DNA from: PLA2 sp036273915 | Lineage (GTDB): Bacteria > Planctomycetota > PLA2 | Length of the DNA: 13,702 bases | NCBI GenBank assembly: GCA_036273915.1 | Contig: DASUGR010000076.1 | Coordinates: 1-13,702 of the forward strand | Direction of reading: 5' to 3' | Part shown: positions 5,703-12,389 of the stretch, piece by piece | Position numbering within the stretch: position 1 is the stretch's first letter | Layout: the number at the start of each line of letters is the position of its first letter | The notes under the pieces: generated by a model | What the model was told of the DNA's origin: nothing | Seen by the model: only the letters and a program-made list of their open reading frames with translations | The model's database searches: none | Made by a program: the position numbers and the translations under genes

Positions 5703-6514
5703 CTGCGCCGGTTGGGCGCATAGCGTAGCCGCAGCACCCGACAGGCGAAGCGGGGCAGCGCGACCATCCGCGGCGCGCGGAAGGGCTGCCGGACGAGGCG
5801 GTAGAGCCACTCGAGCCTGAGCCCGAGGACCCAACGGGGCGGCCGCGGCACGACGCCGGAGTAGGCGTCGAGGCTCCCCCCGACCGTGAGCACGAGCGGC
5901 ACGCCGCCCGCCGCCGCCACCTCCCGGACGAACGTCTCCTGCCGGTTCGCGCCCATCGCGACGACCAGGAGGTGCGGCCGCGCGGCGACCACCCGCGCGA
6001 CGACCGCGGCGCGCTCCGCGTCCGCGAAGTACCCGTGCATCGCGCCCGCGACCTCGAGCCGCGGGTGCTCGCGGGCGAGCCGCTCCTGGGCCGCCGCGAG
6101 CACCTCCGGGCGCGCGCCGACGAGGAAGACGCGCCACGCCTCCCTCCCGGCGAGCGCGAGGAGGTCGTCCATGAGCTCGCAGCCGGGCAGCACGGGCACG
6201 CGCGCGCCGTGGAGCTTCCGGAGCGCCCACGTGATCCCCACCCCGTCGGGGTAGACGACGCTCGCCTCCTCGATCGCGGCGAAGAGCTCGGGCTCCTCGA
6301 GCGCGCGCATCACCTTGATCGGGTTCAGCGCGACCAGGTGGTGGCAGCGCCCGTCGCGCGCCATCGCGGGAGCGGCGGCGACGATCTCCTCGCGCCTCAC
6401 CAGGTCGACCGGCAGCCCGAGGAGCTCCGCCCTCTCGAAGCGACGTGCAGGGGGTCCGGGGGCGACCCGGCCCCCCGGACCCCCCCCGCTTCCCGGCGCC
6501 TCCGTGACCGCCAT
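5678..6514 (-). CDS. WecG/TagA/CpsF family glycosyltransferase (GT26)
   Basis: This 278-residue cytoplasmic or membrane-associated glycosyltransferase belongs to the family that transfers N-acetylmannosamine-type sugars to lipid-linked intermediates of enterobacterial common antigen, wall teichoic acid or exopolysaccharide. Signatures are ALNPIKVMRA (62-71), VYPDGVGITWALRK (87-100, with the conserved Asp-Gly), LPGCELMDDLL (109-119), VFLVGARPEVL (129-139), AMGANRQETF (186-195) and VGGSLDAYSGVVPRPPRWV (211-229), followed by LRLEWLYRLVRQPFR. The ATG at 6514 shares its A with the TGA of the carbamoyltransferase (TGATG), which fixes the start. Residues 11-22 (GGPGGRVAPGPP) are encoded by a perfect GC-rich palindrome and form an N-terminal extension absent from typical family members; the conserved fold begins near residue 30. 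The true donor and acceptor sugars are unknown. Confidence 0.93.
   Translation of the reverse strand: MAVTEAPGSGGGPGGRVAPGPPARRFERAELLGLPVDLVRREEIVAAAPAMARDGRCHHLVALNPIKVMRALEEPELFAAIEEASVVYPDGVGITWALRKLHGARVPVLPGCELMDDLLALAGREAWRVFLVGARPEVLAAAQERLAREHPRLEVAGAMHGYFADAERAAVVARVVAARPHLLVVAMGANRQETFVREVAAAGGVPLVLTVGGSLDAYSGVVPRPPRWVLGLRLEWLYRLVRQPFRAPRMVALPRFACRVLRLRYAPNRRRCVASRSS
6450..6484. repeat. Perfect 13-bp inverted repeat inside the wecG-like coding sequence
   Basis: GGGGGTCCGGGGG (6450-6462) and its exact reverse complement (6472-6484) are separated by nine bases. Both arms are copies of the window's 13-mer repeat. The palindrome is read in frame as residues 11-22 of the glycosyltransferase, upstream of the conserved domain. 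It could form a very stable hairpin in the mRNA about 30 bases after the start codon. In-frame palindromic elements of this kind recall the Rickettsia palindromic elements; that parallel is an inference. Confidence 0.8.
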
Positions 6515-8274
6515 CAGGAGGCCGTCACGAGGAAGGGGCCGAGCACGAGCACGTCGAGGCCGCTTCGCAGGAACGACCGGATCGCCGTGTCGGGATCGCA
6601 CACGATCGGCTCCTCGTGCATGTTGAACGACGTGTTCACGAGGATGGGCGAGCCGGTGCGCCGCCCGTACTCCTCGAGGATCTCGTGGAGCGGCGGGTTC
6701 GCGTCGCGGCGGACGACCTGCGGGCGCGCGGTGCGGTCGACGTGCACGATCGCCGGCGCCTCGGCGACGCAGCGCTCGGTCACGTCGTAGGTCACGGTCA
6801 TGAAGCGCGCCGCGCGCGACCGCGCGGGGTCGAAGCGCGCGAAGAACGACGGCGCCGCCTCCTCGGTCGTCACCGGCGCGAACGGCATGAACTCGCTGCG
6901 CTCGAGGCGCTTGTTGAGCCAGTCGTTGACCGACGCGTCGCGCGCGTGGCAGAGGATCGACCGGTTGCCGAGCGACCGCGGCCCGTACTCCATCGCGCCG
7001 TCGAAGCGGGCGACGGTCCTCCTCTCCGCGAGCAGCCGCGCGACCTCGACGGCCATCGCGCCGGGGCGGCGCACCGTCAGCTCCGGGTAGCGCGCGAGCG
7101 TGCGCTCGATCTCATAGTCCGTGTAGGCCGGGCCGAGGTACACGTGGTCGAGCGCCGCGGGCTCGTACGTCCCGCCCGCGCGGTGGAGGACGTCGAGCGC
7201 GGCGCCGGCCGCGAGGCCGCCGTCGCCCATGTGCGGGTGGACGTGGATCTCCTCGCACTCGGAGCGGTTCCACACGACCTGGTTCAGGCGGACGTTGCTG
7301 AACACGCCGCCCGAGAGCGCGAGGCGCCGCGCGCCGGTGCGGTCGAGCGCGTCGCGCACGTAGGCGGCGACGACGTCCTCGGTGTTGCGCTGCACCGCGG
7401 CCGCGACGTCCTCGCGGCGGATGCCCTCGAGGCGCGCCGCGAGGTAGGCGAGTTCGGCGGTCATCCAGCGGCCCCGGTTCACGAACGTGCCCTTCTCCTT
7501 GTCGTAGACAAGGCGCTCGCGGAACACGTCGAGGCACCGCTTCGGGTCGCCGTAGGCCGCGAGCCCCGTGATCTTGCCCTCGTGGCGCACCGGCGTGAAG
7601 CCCAGGAGGTGCGTCACGTAGTTGTAGTAGTAGCCCGGCGAGTGGTAGCTCGGGACGCTCTTCACGAGGTCCATGCGCCCCTGCCGGCACGCGTAGATGC
7701 GCGAGCAGTAGCCGTCGCCGCTCCCGTCGAGGCTCACCGCGAGGCAGTCGTCCCACCCCGAGGTGTAGTAGGCCGACGCGTTGTGGCAGCGGTGGTGGTC
7801 GACGAAGTGGATGGGCGCATCGAGCCCGAGGCCGCGCAGCCGGCGGCGCATCGCCCGCTTGGTCAGGGCGTGCCGCATCCGCATGAGCGAGCGCACGAAC
7901 GCGACGCCCCTCTCCTCGCCGAGCAGCGCGCCGGCGACCGGCCCCTTCGAGAGGAAGCTCACGACCTCGCGCGCGAGGCCGAGGTCCTTGTAGCCCTTGT
8001 CGCCGAACTCCTTCATCGTGCCGCTGGTGCCGGCGACGGCGACGGCGTCGACGTCCGAGGGCGCGAGGCCCGCGAGGCGCAGCGCCTCGGGGACCGCGCG
8101 CAGCGGCCAGCCCCAGAAGAGCTTCCGCCGGTTGAGGCGCTCCTCGTTGACGCACGCGACGAGCCTGCCGTCGCGCACGACGGCGACGCCCGCGTCGTGG
8201 CCCGCGTGGACGCCGAGCACGACCCGCGCGGGGCGGCCCTTCTCCTGCGGCTCGGCAGTGCGGCGTCCGATCAT
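6514..8274 (-). CDS. NodU/CmcH-type O-carbamoyltransferase
   Basis: This 586-residue enzyme transfers a carbamoyl group from carbamoyl phosphate, via carbamoyl-adenylate, to a sugar or other hydroxyl. The N-terminal Kae1/YgjD-like ASKHA domain shows VLGVHAGHDAGVAVV (19-33), NEERLNRRK (43-51), the metal site HFVDHHRCHNASAYY (156-170; H160 and H164 as HxxxH), SLDGSGDG (181-188), LALSGGVFSNVRLN (318-331) and MGDGGLAAGAA (349-359; D351). The C-terminal transferase domain shows ARFDGAMEYGPRSLGNRSI (422-440) and PILVNTSFNMHEEPIV (543-558). All motifs are intact. The start at 8274 is chosen because AGAGGA (8285-8280) lies five bases upstream and family homology begins soon after; the frame stays open to 8361 but would overlap the previous gene. 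Context implies carbamoylation of a surface polysaccharide sugar. Confidence 0.95.
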   Translation of the reverse strand: MIGRRTAEPQEKGRPARVVLGVHAGHDAGVAVVRDGRLVACVNEERLNRRKLFWGWPLRAVPEALRLAGLAPSDVDAVAVAGTSGTMKEFGDKGYKDLGLAREVVSFLSKGPVAGALLGEERGVAFVRSLMRMRHALTKRAMRRRLRGLGLDAPIHFVDHHRCHNASAYYTSGWDDCLAVSLDGSGDGYCSRIYACRQGRMDLVKSVPSYHSPGYYYNYVTHLLGFTPVRHEGKITGLAAYGDPKRCLDVFRERLVYDKEKGTFVNRGRWMTAELAYLAARLEGIRREDVAAAVQRNTEDVVAAYVRDALDRTGARRLALSGGVFSNVRLNQVVWNRSECEEIHVHPHMGDGGLAAGAALDVLHRAGGTYEPAALDHVYLGPAYTDYEIERTLARYPELTVRRPGAMAVEVARLLAERRTVARFDGAMEYGPRSLGNRSILCHARDASVNDWLNKRLERSEFMPFAPVTTEEAAPSFFARFDPARSRAARFMTVTYDVTERCVAEAPAIVHVDRTARPQVVRRDANPPLHEILEEYGRRTGSPILVNTSFNMHEEPIVCDPDTAIRSFLRSGLDVLVLGPFLVTAS

Positions 8275-8285
8275 CTCTTTCCTCT

Positions 8286-8312
8286 CCCGCCCGGGCCCGC
8301 GCCTAGGGCGGG
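8286..8312 (-). other. Intercistronic hairpin before the carbamoyltransferase gene
   Basis: CCCGCCC (8286-8292) pairs with GGGCGGG (8306-8312) in the 52-base gap between the VpsJ-like and carbamoyltransferase genes, with a 13-base spacer that is itself GC-rich. The stem ends right at the purine-rich Shine-Dalgarno (AGAGGA, 8285-8280). It might stabilise or process the mRNA, or tune initiation. No T-run is seen, so termination is unlikely. Confidence 0.35.
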
Positions 8313-8326
8313 ATCCCGAGTCCTCC

Positions 8327-9571
8327 CTACTGAGATCGGCCGCCGGCGAGGAACTCCTCAAGGCGCGCGAGCCCGTGGTAGGCCCAGGCCTGACCCCAAC
8401 GCATGTAAGGGATCCGGTTGGGCCCGAACCGGCCGCGGCGGAAGTAGAAGTAGCCCTCGGGCGCCCGGAGGTTCCCGAGCAGCCACCGGGTCGTCCGCGC
8501 GAGGAGCCGCGGCGAGGGCGCCACGCCGTCGAGCGCGCACATGGTCACGATCGCCTGCGTCGGGCAGTGGATGTCGAGCGGGCCCTTGCGGTCGTGGTAG
8601 TAGCGCGGTTCGCCGTCGATCTCGAAGAAGTGGTCGAGGAAGAAGCGGTAGCCCCTCTCGAGCGGCTCCCGCGCCTCCGCGAGGCCAGCCCCGTCGATGA
8701 CGTGGCGCAGCGACTCGAGGACGAACCCCGTGTGGAAGCTGTCGATCCAGCGCTGGTAAGGGGGTTCGGCGTACCACCACGCGCCGCTTCCGAGCTGCCG
8801 GCGGAGCGTCCAGCGCGCCGCACGGCGCGCCGTGTCGAGGAGCTCCGCCTCGCCCGTCGCCGCGCCGACGCGCGCGAGGAGCCCGGCGCCGAGCAGGTTG
8901 GCGTTGTGGACCGCGAGATCGTCGCGGGGCGTGTAGCTGAAGCACAGCGCGCCCTCCTCCTCGGTGCGCGCGAGGTCCCGCATCACGAACGTGCACGCGG
9001 AGCGCGCGACCGCCGCGTACCGCTCCTCCTTGAGGAAGCGCGCGACGTCCAGGAGCGCGTGCCCGACGAACGCGGTGTTGACGATCGTGGGCGTGCCGCG
9101 CGGCAGGTAGAAGGCGCGGCTCTGCCACGGGAAGGGGTACCCCCAGCAGGCGCCCCGGTAGCCGGGCGCGCGCAGCGCCAGCAGGAGCTCCGCGAGCGCG
9201 CGCGCCGCCTCGACGTAGCGCTCGCCGCCCGTCGTGCGCCCGCGCCGCACGGTCCCCGAGAGCAGAAGCCCGAGCCCCTTCGGGTTGAGCGTCTTCCGGA
9301 CGAGCAGCAGCGGCCGCAGGTTCACCGGCAGCCGCTTCAGCGCCTGCGTGAACGCGATCCGCGGCCACTTCGCGCCGAACGAGAGCAGCCGGAGGATCGG
9401 GCTCTCGAGGGCATCATAGGGGTCATAGCCCTTGAGCCCGTAGGCGCCGATCCACGCCTCGAGCCCGTCGAGGGCCTGTTGCACCTCGGGAAGGGGGGGG
9501 GCTTCGGGGGCCGCCGCGACCGGGAGCGGCGCGGGCAGCCTCGGGGCGACCTTCGTCTTCAGCTTCAGCAT
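8327..9571 (-). CDS. VpsJ-like alpha/alpha-barrel polysaccharide biosynthesis protein, activity unknown
   Basis: This 414-residue, probably soluble protein has Trp/His/Tyr-rich motifs spaced as in (alpha/alpha)6 toroid enzymes: LKGYDPYDALESP (46-58), WGYPFPWQSRAFYLPRG (143-159), IVNTAFVGHALLD (163-175), VHNANLLGA (221-229), WWYAEPPYQRWIDSFHTGF (265-283), DIHCPTQAI (333-341) and RIPYMRWGQAWAYHGLA (386-402). I recognise the overall pattern as that of VpsJ-like proteins of exopolysaccharide loci. The fold is shared with sugar 2-epimerases, glucuronyl C5-epimerases, lyases and terpenoid cyclases, and no specific reaction can be assigned. The first 30 residues are Pro/Ala-rich and dispensable-looking. 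The ATG at 9571 overlaps the methyltransferase stop as ATGCTGA (7 bases), which fixes the start and implies translational coupling. Confidence 0.8.
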   Translation of the reverse strand: MLKLKTKVAPRLPAPLPVAAAPEAPPLPEVQQALDGLEAWIGAYGLKGYDPYDALESPILRLLSFGAKWPRIAFTQALKRLPVNLRPLLLVRKTLNPKGLGLLLSGTVRRGRTTGGERYVEAARALAELLLALRAPGYRGACWGYPFPWQSRAFYLPRGTPTIVNTAFVGHALLDVARFLKEERYAAVARSACTFVMRDLARTEEEGALCFSYTPRDDLAVHNANLLGAGLLARVGAATGEAELLDTARRAARWTLRRQLGSGAWWYAEPPYQRWIDSFHTGFVLESLRHVIDGAGLAEAREPLERGYRFFLDHFFEIDGEPRYYHDRKGPLDIHCPTQAIVTMCALDGVAPSPRLLARTTRWLLGNLRAPEGYFYFRRGRFGPNRIPYMRWGQAWAYHGLARLEEFLAGGRSQ

Positions 9572-10212
9572 GGCCTCAGGCAGAGGTAGAGGCGCGCCTC
9601 GCCCTTGAGGCGGGAGCGCGACGGTTCGAAGGGACGTTCGCCGGCGAGCGGGTCGACGAGGCGGAGCGACGCCTCGAGGACGTCGAAGCGGCGGCGCGCG
9701 AGCGCGAGGAGGCTCCGCGCCGTGAAGTGGTGCGGGTGGAGGACGTCGTTGTTGCGCCGGCCGAGGAGCCGCACGCGCGCGGCGCGCAGGAGGAGCCACG
9801 CGCGGGCGTAGACGTTGCACGAGAGGATCAGCACGCCCCGCGGCCGGAGCACGCGCGCCGCCTCGGCGAGGCAGCGCCCCGGGTCCTCCACGTGGTCGAC
9901 GACGTTCAGCGCGAGCGCGGCGTCGAACGAGGCGTCCGGGTAGGGAAGCTCCTCCGCGCGCGCGGTGACCGCCCTGCCCCCGGGCGCGTGCTGCCGCACG
10001 AGCGGGTCGACGCCGAAGATCCCCTCGAGCGGCGCCGGCAGCCCGGCTCCCCCGATCTCGAGCACGCGCCGGCGCGCCGCGCCGTGGAAGCGGAGCCACG
10101 CGGCGAGGAAGTCGCCGCGGCGCTCGAGGTAGCCGCGCGGCGCGGCGGGAATCCGGCGCCACGCGAGCGACTCGCGCGCCTGCGCCTCCTTCCAGCGGAC
10201 CCGCGTGATCAC
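9565..10212 (-). CDS. Class I SAM-dependent methyltransferase (Methyltransf_11 type)
   Basis: This 215-residue cytoplasmic protein has a Rossmann-type methyltransferase core: motif I VLEIGGAG (50-57), the acidic ribose-binding position in GVDP (67-70), LPYPDASFDAALALNVVDHV (89-108) and LAEAARVLRPRGVLIL (115-130). A variable C-terminal part follows with HPHHFTARSLLALARRRF (159-176), as in sugar and lipid methyltransferases of this class. The start is a GTG at 10212 that overlaps the stop of the upstream oxidoreductase gene as GTGA, a classic coupled junction; the frame is open further upstream but only inside that gene. It probably methylates a glycan or nucleotide-sugar intermediate of the block. 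The substrate is unknown. Confidence 0.87.
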   Translation of the reverse strand: MITRVRWKEAQARESLAWRRIPAAPRGYLERRGDFLAAWLRFHGAARRRVLEIGGAGLPAPLEGIFGVDPLVRQHAPGGRAVTARAEELPYPDASFDAALALNVVDHVEDPGRCLAEAARVLRPRGVLILSCNVYARAWLLLRAARVRLLGRRNNDVLHPHHFTARSLLALARRRFDVLEASLRLVDPLAGERPFEPSRSRLKGEARLYLCLRPC

Positions 10213-12335
10213 GGCCCCCGCACCCCCCCACGATCCGGCCCGGGACGGGCGCGCTCCGGCTCCCTTGCCTCGCCCGTCCGCAGGCACTCGGCGGCGAGGA
10301 ACATCGCCTCGGTGACCTCCAGCGCCGCCTCGACGTCGCCCGGGAGCGGGGCGCCGGCACGGAGGGCCGCGACGAAGGCCTCCATCTCCTCCCGGTGGCC
10401 GCGGCCCTTCGCCTTCGCGATGGTCCGGCCGTTGAGCGTCACGCGCCGGAAGTCGTCGATGCGAACGACCTTGCCGCCGCCGATCGCCTCGATCCACTCC
10501 TTCGCCGTCCCGCGGTCGCCGCCGTCCGTGTAGTGGATCGTCGCGGAGGACCCGCCCGACAGCTCGAGCGCGATCGCGACGTCGCCCGCCGCGAACACGC
10601 GCCGGATGCGCTCGCCGGTGAGGAACAGCACGAAGTCGACGAAGTGGCACGCCTCGCCGACGAGCCGCCCTCCCTGCGCCGGGTCGAGCAGCCAGTGGCC
10701 GCGCGGCAGCGGGCCCGCGTTGATCCGGTAGTGGACGAGCAGCGGCGCGGTCCGGCCCGCGAGCGCCTGGCGCGCGGCGGCCGCGGCGGGCGCGAAGCGG
10801 CGGTTGAAGCCGACCATCAGGCGGCCCGGCGCCTCCGCGGCGGCCGCGCGCACCGCTTCGAGCCCTTCGCGCGTGGTCGCGAGCGGCTTCTCGACGAAGA
10901 CGTGCTTTTGGGCCGCGAGCGCGCGGCAGACGAGGTCCGCGTGGCTGTCGTGGCGCGTCGCGATCACGACCGCGTGCGTCCCGGGATCGTCGATCGCCGC
11001 GGCGGCGTCGGTCGCGGCGGCCTCGAACCCGAACTTCCGCTGCGCGGCGCGCGCGCGGAGCCCGTCGGTCGCGACCACGTACCGGAGCCCCCCGGACCCC
11101 CCGAGATTCGGCAGCAGGAACCCCTGCGCGAAGGACCCGGCGCCCACGAGCGAGATCCCCGGCGCCTCGCCCCGCGCCTCGAGCGGCGGCGGCTGCGCGA
11201 TCGTCGTCGCGATCCGCTGCGCGTCGCGGTAGTGGAGGAGGATCCCGACGCTCCGGCCGCCGGTGACGACGTCGTAGGCTTGCTCCGCGTCCCCGATGTC
11301 ATACGCGTGCGTCGTCAGGAGCTTCGGGTCGACGCGGCCCTCCGCGAGCAGGCCCAGGAACGCCTCGAGGTTCCGCTGCTCCGTCCAGCGCACGTACGGG
11401 AGCGGGTAGTCGATGCCGCCCTCCTCGTACGAGGGGTCGTACCGCCCGGGGCCGTAGGAGCGCGAGAGGACGAGGTCGAGCTCCTTCCGGTAGTAGAGCT
11501 CGCGGGGGACGTCGAGGCGCACGTTGCCGACGATCACGACGCGGCCGCGTTCGCGGCAGAGAGCGCCGGCGAGGTCGACGGGGTCGCTCTCCCTCGTCGA
11601 CGCGGTCACGATCGCGGCGTCGACGCCGTGGCCGTCGCCGAACGCGAGCGCCGCGCGCTCCGGGTCGTCGCCGCGCGCGAGCGCCAGGTCCGCGCCGGAG
11701 CGGCGGGCGAGATCGACGAGGTCCTGCGCGAGGTCGATCGCCAGCACGCGGCAGCCCGCGGCCTTGAGGACCTGGACGGTCAGCTGGCCGATGAGGCCGA
11801 GGCCGATCACCGCGACCCTGTCGCCGAGGCCGACGCCGGCGCGCCGCACGCCCTGGAGCGCGATCGCGCCCACCGTGGCGTAGGCGGCGTCCTCGAGCGC
11901 GACGCCGTCCGGGACCCTCGCCGCGAGGTTTCTCGGGACGAAGGCGATCTCGGCGTGGCTCGCGTAGCCCGAGCCGGCGCACGCGACCCGGTCGCCGGGG
12001 CGAAGCCCCAGGGCCCCCTCGGCGACGGCCGCGACGTAGCCCGCCGAGCTGTAGCCGAGCGGCAGCGGCGTGTCGAGGCGGTTCCGGACCATCCTCCAGG
12101 TCTCGAGGAGCCCCTCGCGGCGGGCGACGGCGACGACGCGCCGGACGAGGTCGGGCCGGCTGGCCGCCTTGCCGAGGAGGTTCCGGCGCGCGGTCTCGAC
12201 GGTGGTGCGCTCGGTGCCCGCGCTGATGAGCGAGCACGCGGTGGCGACGAGGATGCCGCCGGGCCGGAGGGCCGGCACGGGGACGTCGACGAGCCCGAGC
12301 TCGCCGCTCCGGTAGTTCTGCTGGACCTGCTGCAT
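10209..12335 (-). CDS. Bi-domain oxidoreductase: zinc-ligand-less MDR dehydrogenase fused to Gfo/Idh/MocA dehydrogenase
   Basis: This 708-residue fusion has an N-terminal medium-chain dehydrogenase/reductase domain (about 1-370): nucleotide-binding VAVIGLGLIGQL (174-185) and the GRVVIVGNV strand (264-272). The positions usually holding catalytic zinc ligands read SAGTER (38-43) and PLGYSSAG (92-99) instead of CGTD and GHE, and no structural-zinc Cys cluster is present. The C-terminal Gfo/Idh/MocA domain (about 392-708) has SLVGAGSFAQGFLLP (395-409), VVIATRHDSHADL (456-468), the catalytic-type VEKPLAT (481-487) and GGRLVGEACHFVDFVLFLTG (555-574). This two-domain arrangement is known from surface-polysaccharide clusters, where a sugar or nucleotide sugar is presumably oxidised or reduced; the substrate is unknown. 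It is the first gene of the minus-strand block. A 13-mer repeat copy encodes residues 412-416. No obvious Shine-Dalgarno precedes the ATG. Confidence 0.93.
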   Translation of the reverse strand: MQQVQQNYRSGELGLVDVPVPALRPGGILVATACSLISAGTERTTVETARRNLLGKAASRPDLVRRVVAVARREGLLETWRMVRNRLDTPLPLGYSSAGYVAAVAEGALGLRPGDRVACAGSGYASHAEIAFVPRNLAARVPDGVALEDAAYATVGAIALQGVRRAGVGLGDRVAVIGLGLIGQLTVQVLKAAGCRVLAIDLAQDLVDLARRSGADLALARGDDPERAALAFGDGHGVDAAIVTASTRESDPVDLAGALCRERGRVVIVGNVRLDVPRELYYRKELDLVLSRSYGPGRYDPSYEEGGIDYPLPYVRWTEQRNLEAFLGLLAEGRVDPKLLTTHAYDIGDAEQAYDVVTGGRSVGILLHYRDAQRIATTIAQPPPLEARGEAPGISLVGAGSFAQGFLLPNLGGSGGLRYVVATDGLRARAAQRKFGFEAAATDAAAAIDDPGTHAVVIATRHDSHADLVCRALAAQKHVFVEKPLATTREGLEAVRAAAAEAPGRLMVGFNRRFAPAAAAARQALAGRTAPLLVHYRINAGPLPRGHWLLDPAQGGRLVGEACHFVDFVLFLTGERIRRVFAAGDVAIALELSGGSSATIHYTDGGDRGTAKEWIEAIGGGKVVRIDDFRRVTLNGRTIAKAKGRGHREEMEAFVAALRAGAPLPGDVEAALEVTEAMFLAAECLRTGEAREPERARPGPDRGGVRGP
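11089..11101 (-). repeat. 13-base GGGGGTCCGGGGG repeat inside the oxidoreductase coding sequence
   Basis: This exact copy of the 13-mer is read in frame as Gly-Gly-Ser-Gly-Gly (residues 412-416). It falls between the first helix and second strand of the Gfo/Idh/MocA nucleotide-binding domain, a loop that tolerates length and sequence change. Confidence 0.6.
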
Positions 12336-12389
12336 GGACGGACCGGTTCAAACAAGAAAGATCGGCTCGGTGGCGTACACTCCCGCACG
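12336..12389. promoter_or_regulatory. Divergent promoter region of the polysaccharide block and the membrane-protein gene
   Basis: Only 54 bases separate two divergent start codons, so promoters of both transcripts must lie here or overlap the genes. TACACT (12376-12381, plus strand) is a good -10 box ending eight bases before the ATG at 12390, suggesting a leaderless message. An AT-richer patch (12346-12360) is the best place for promoter elements of the minus-strand block. No convincing -35 boxes are visible. Confidence 0.4.

Noticed and set aside
8275..8361. 29-residue longer start for the carbamoyltransferase
   Set aside because: It would overlap the preceding gene, the added residues are charged and unlike the family, and AGAGGA sits correctly before 8274.
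9572..10360. N-terminal extension of the VpsJ-like gene through the methyltransferase region
   Set aside because: That part is out-of-frame shadow of the methyltransferase gene; the ATGCTGA overlap marks the real start.
10395..12389. A very long plus-strand open frame that reads antisense to the oxidoreductase and then into the membrane-protein gene
   Set aside because: The upstream part is low-complexity shadow translation of the oxidoreductase's opposite strand; membrane-protein homology and a promoter-like box begin only near 12376-12399.
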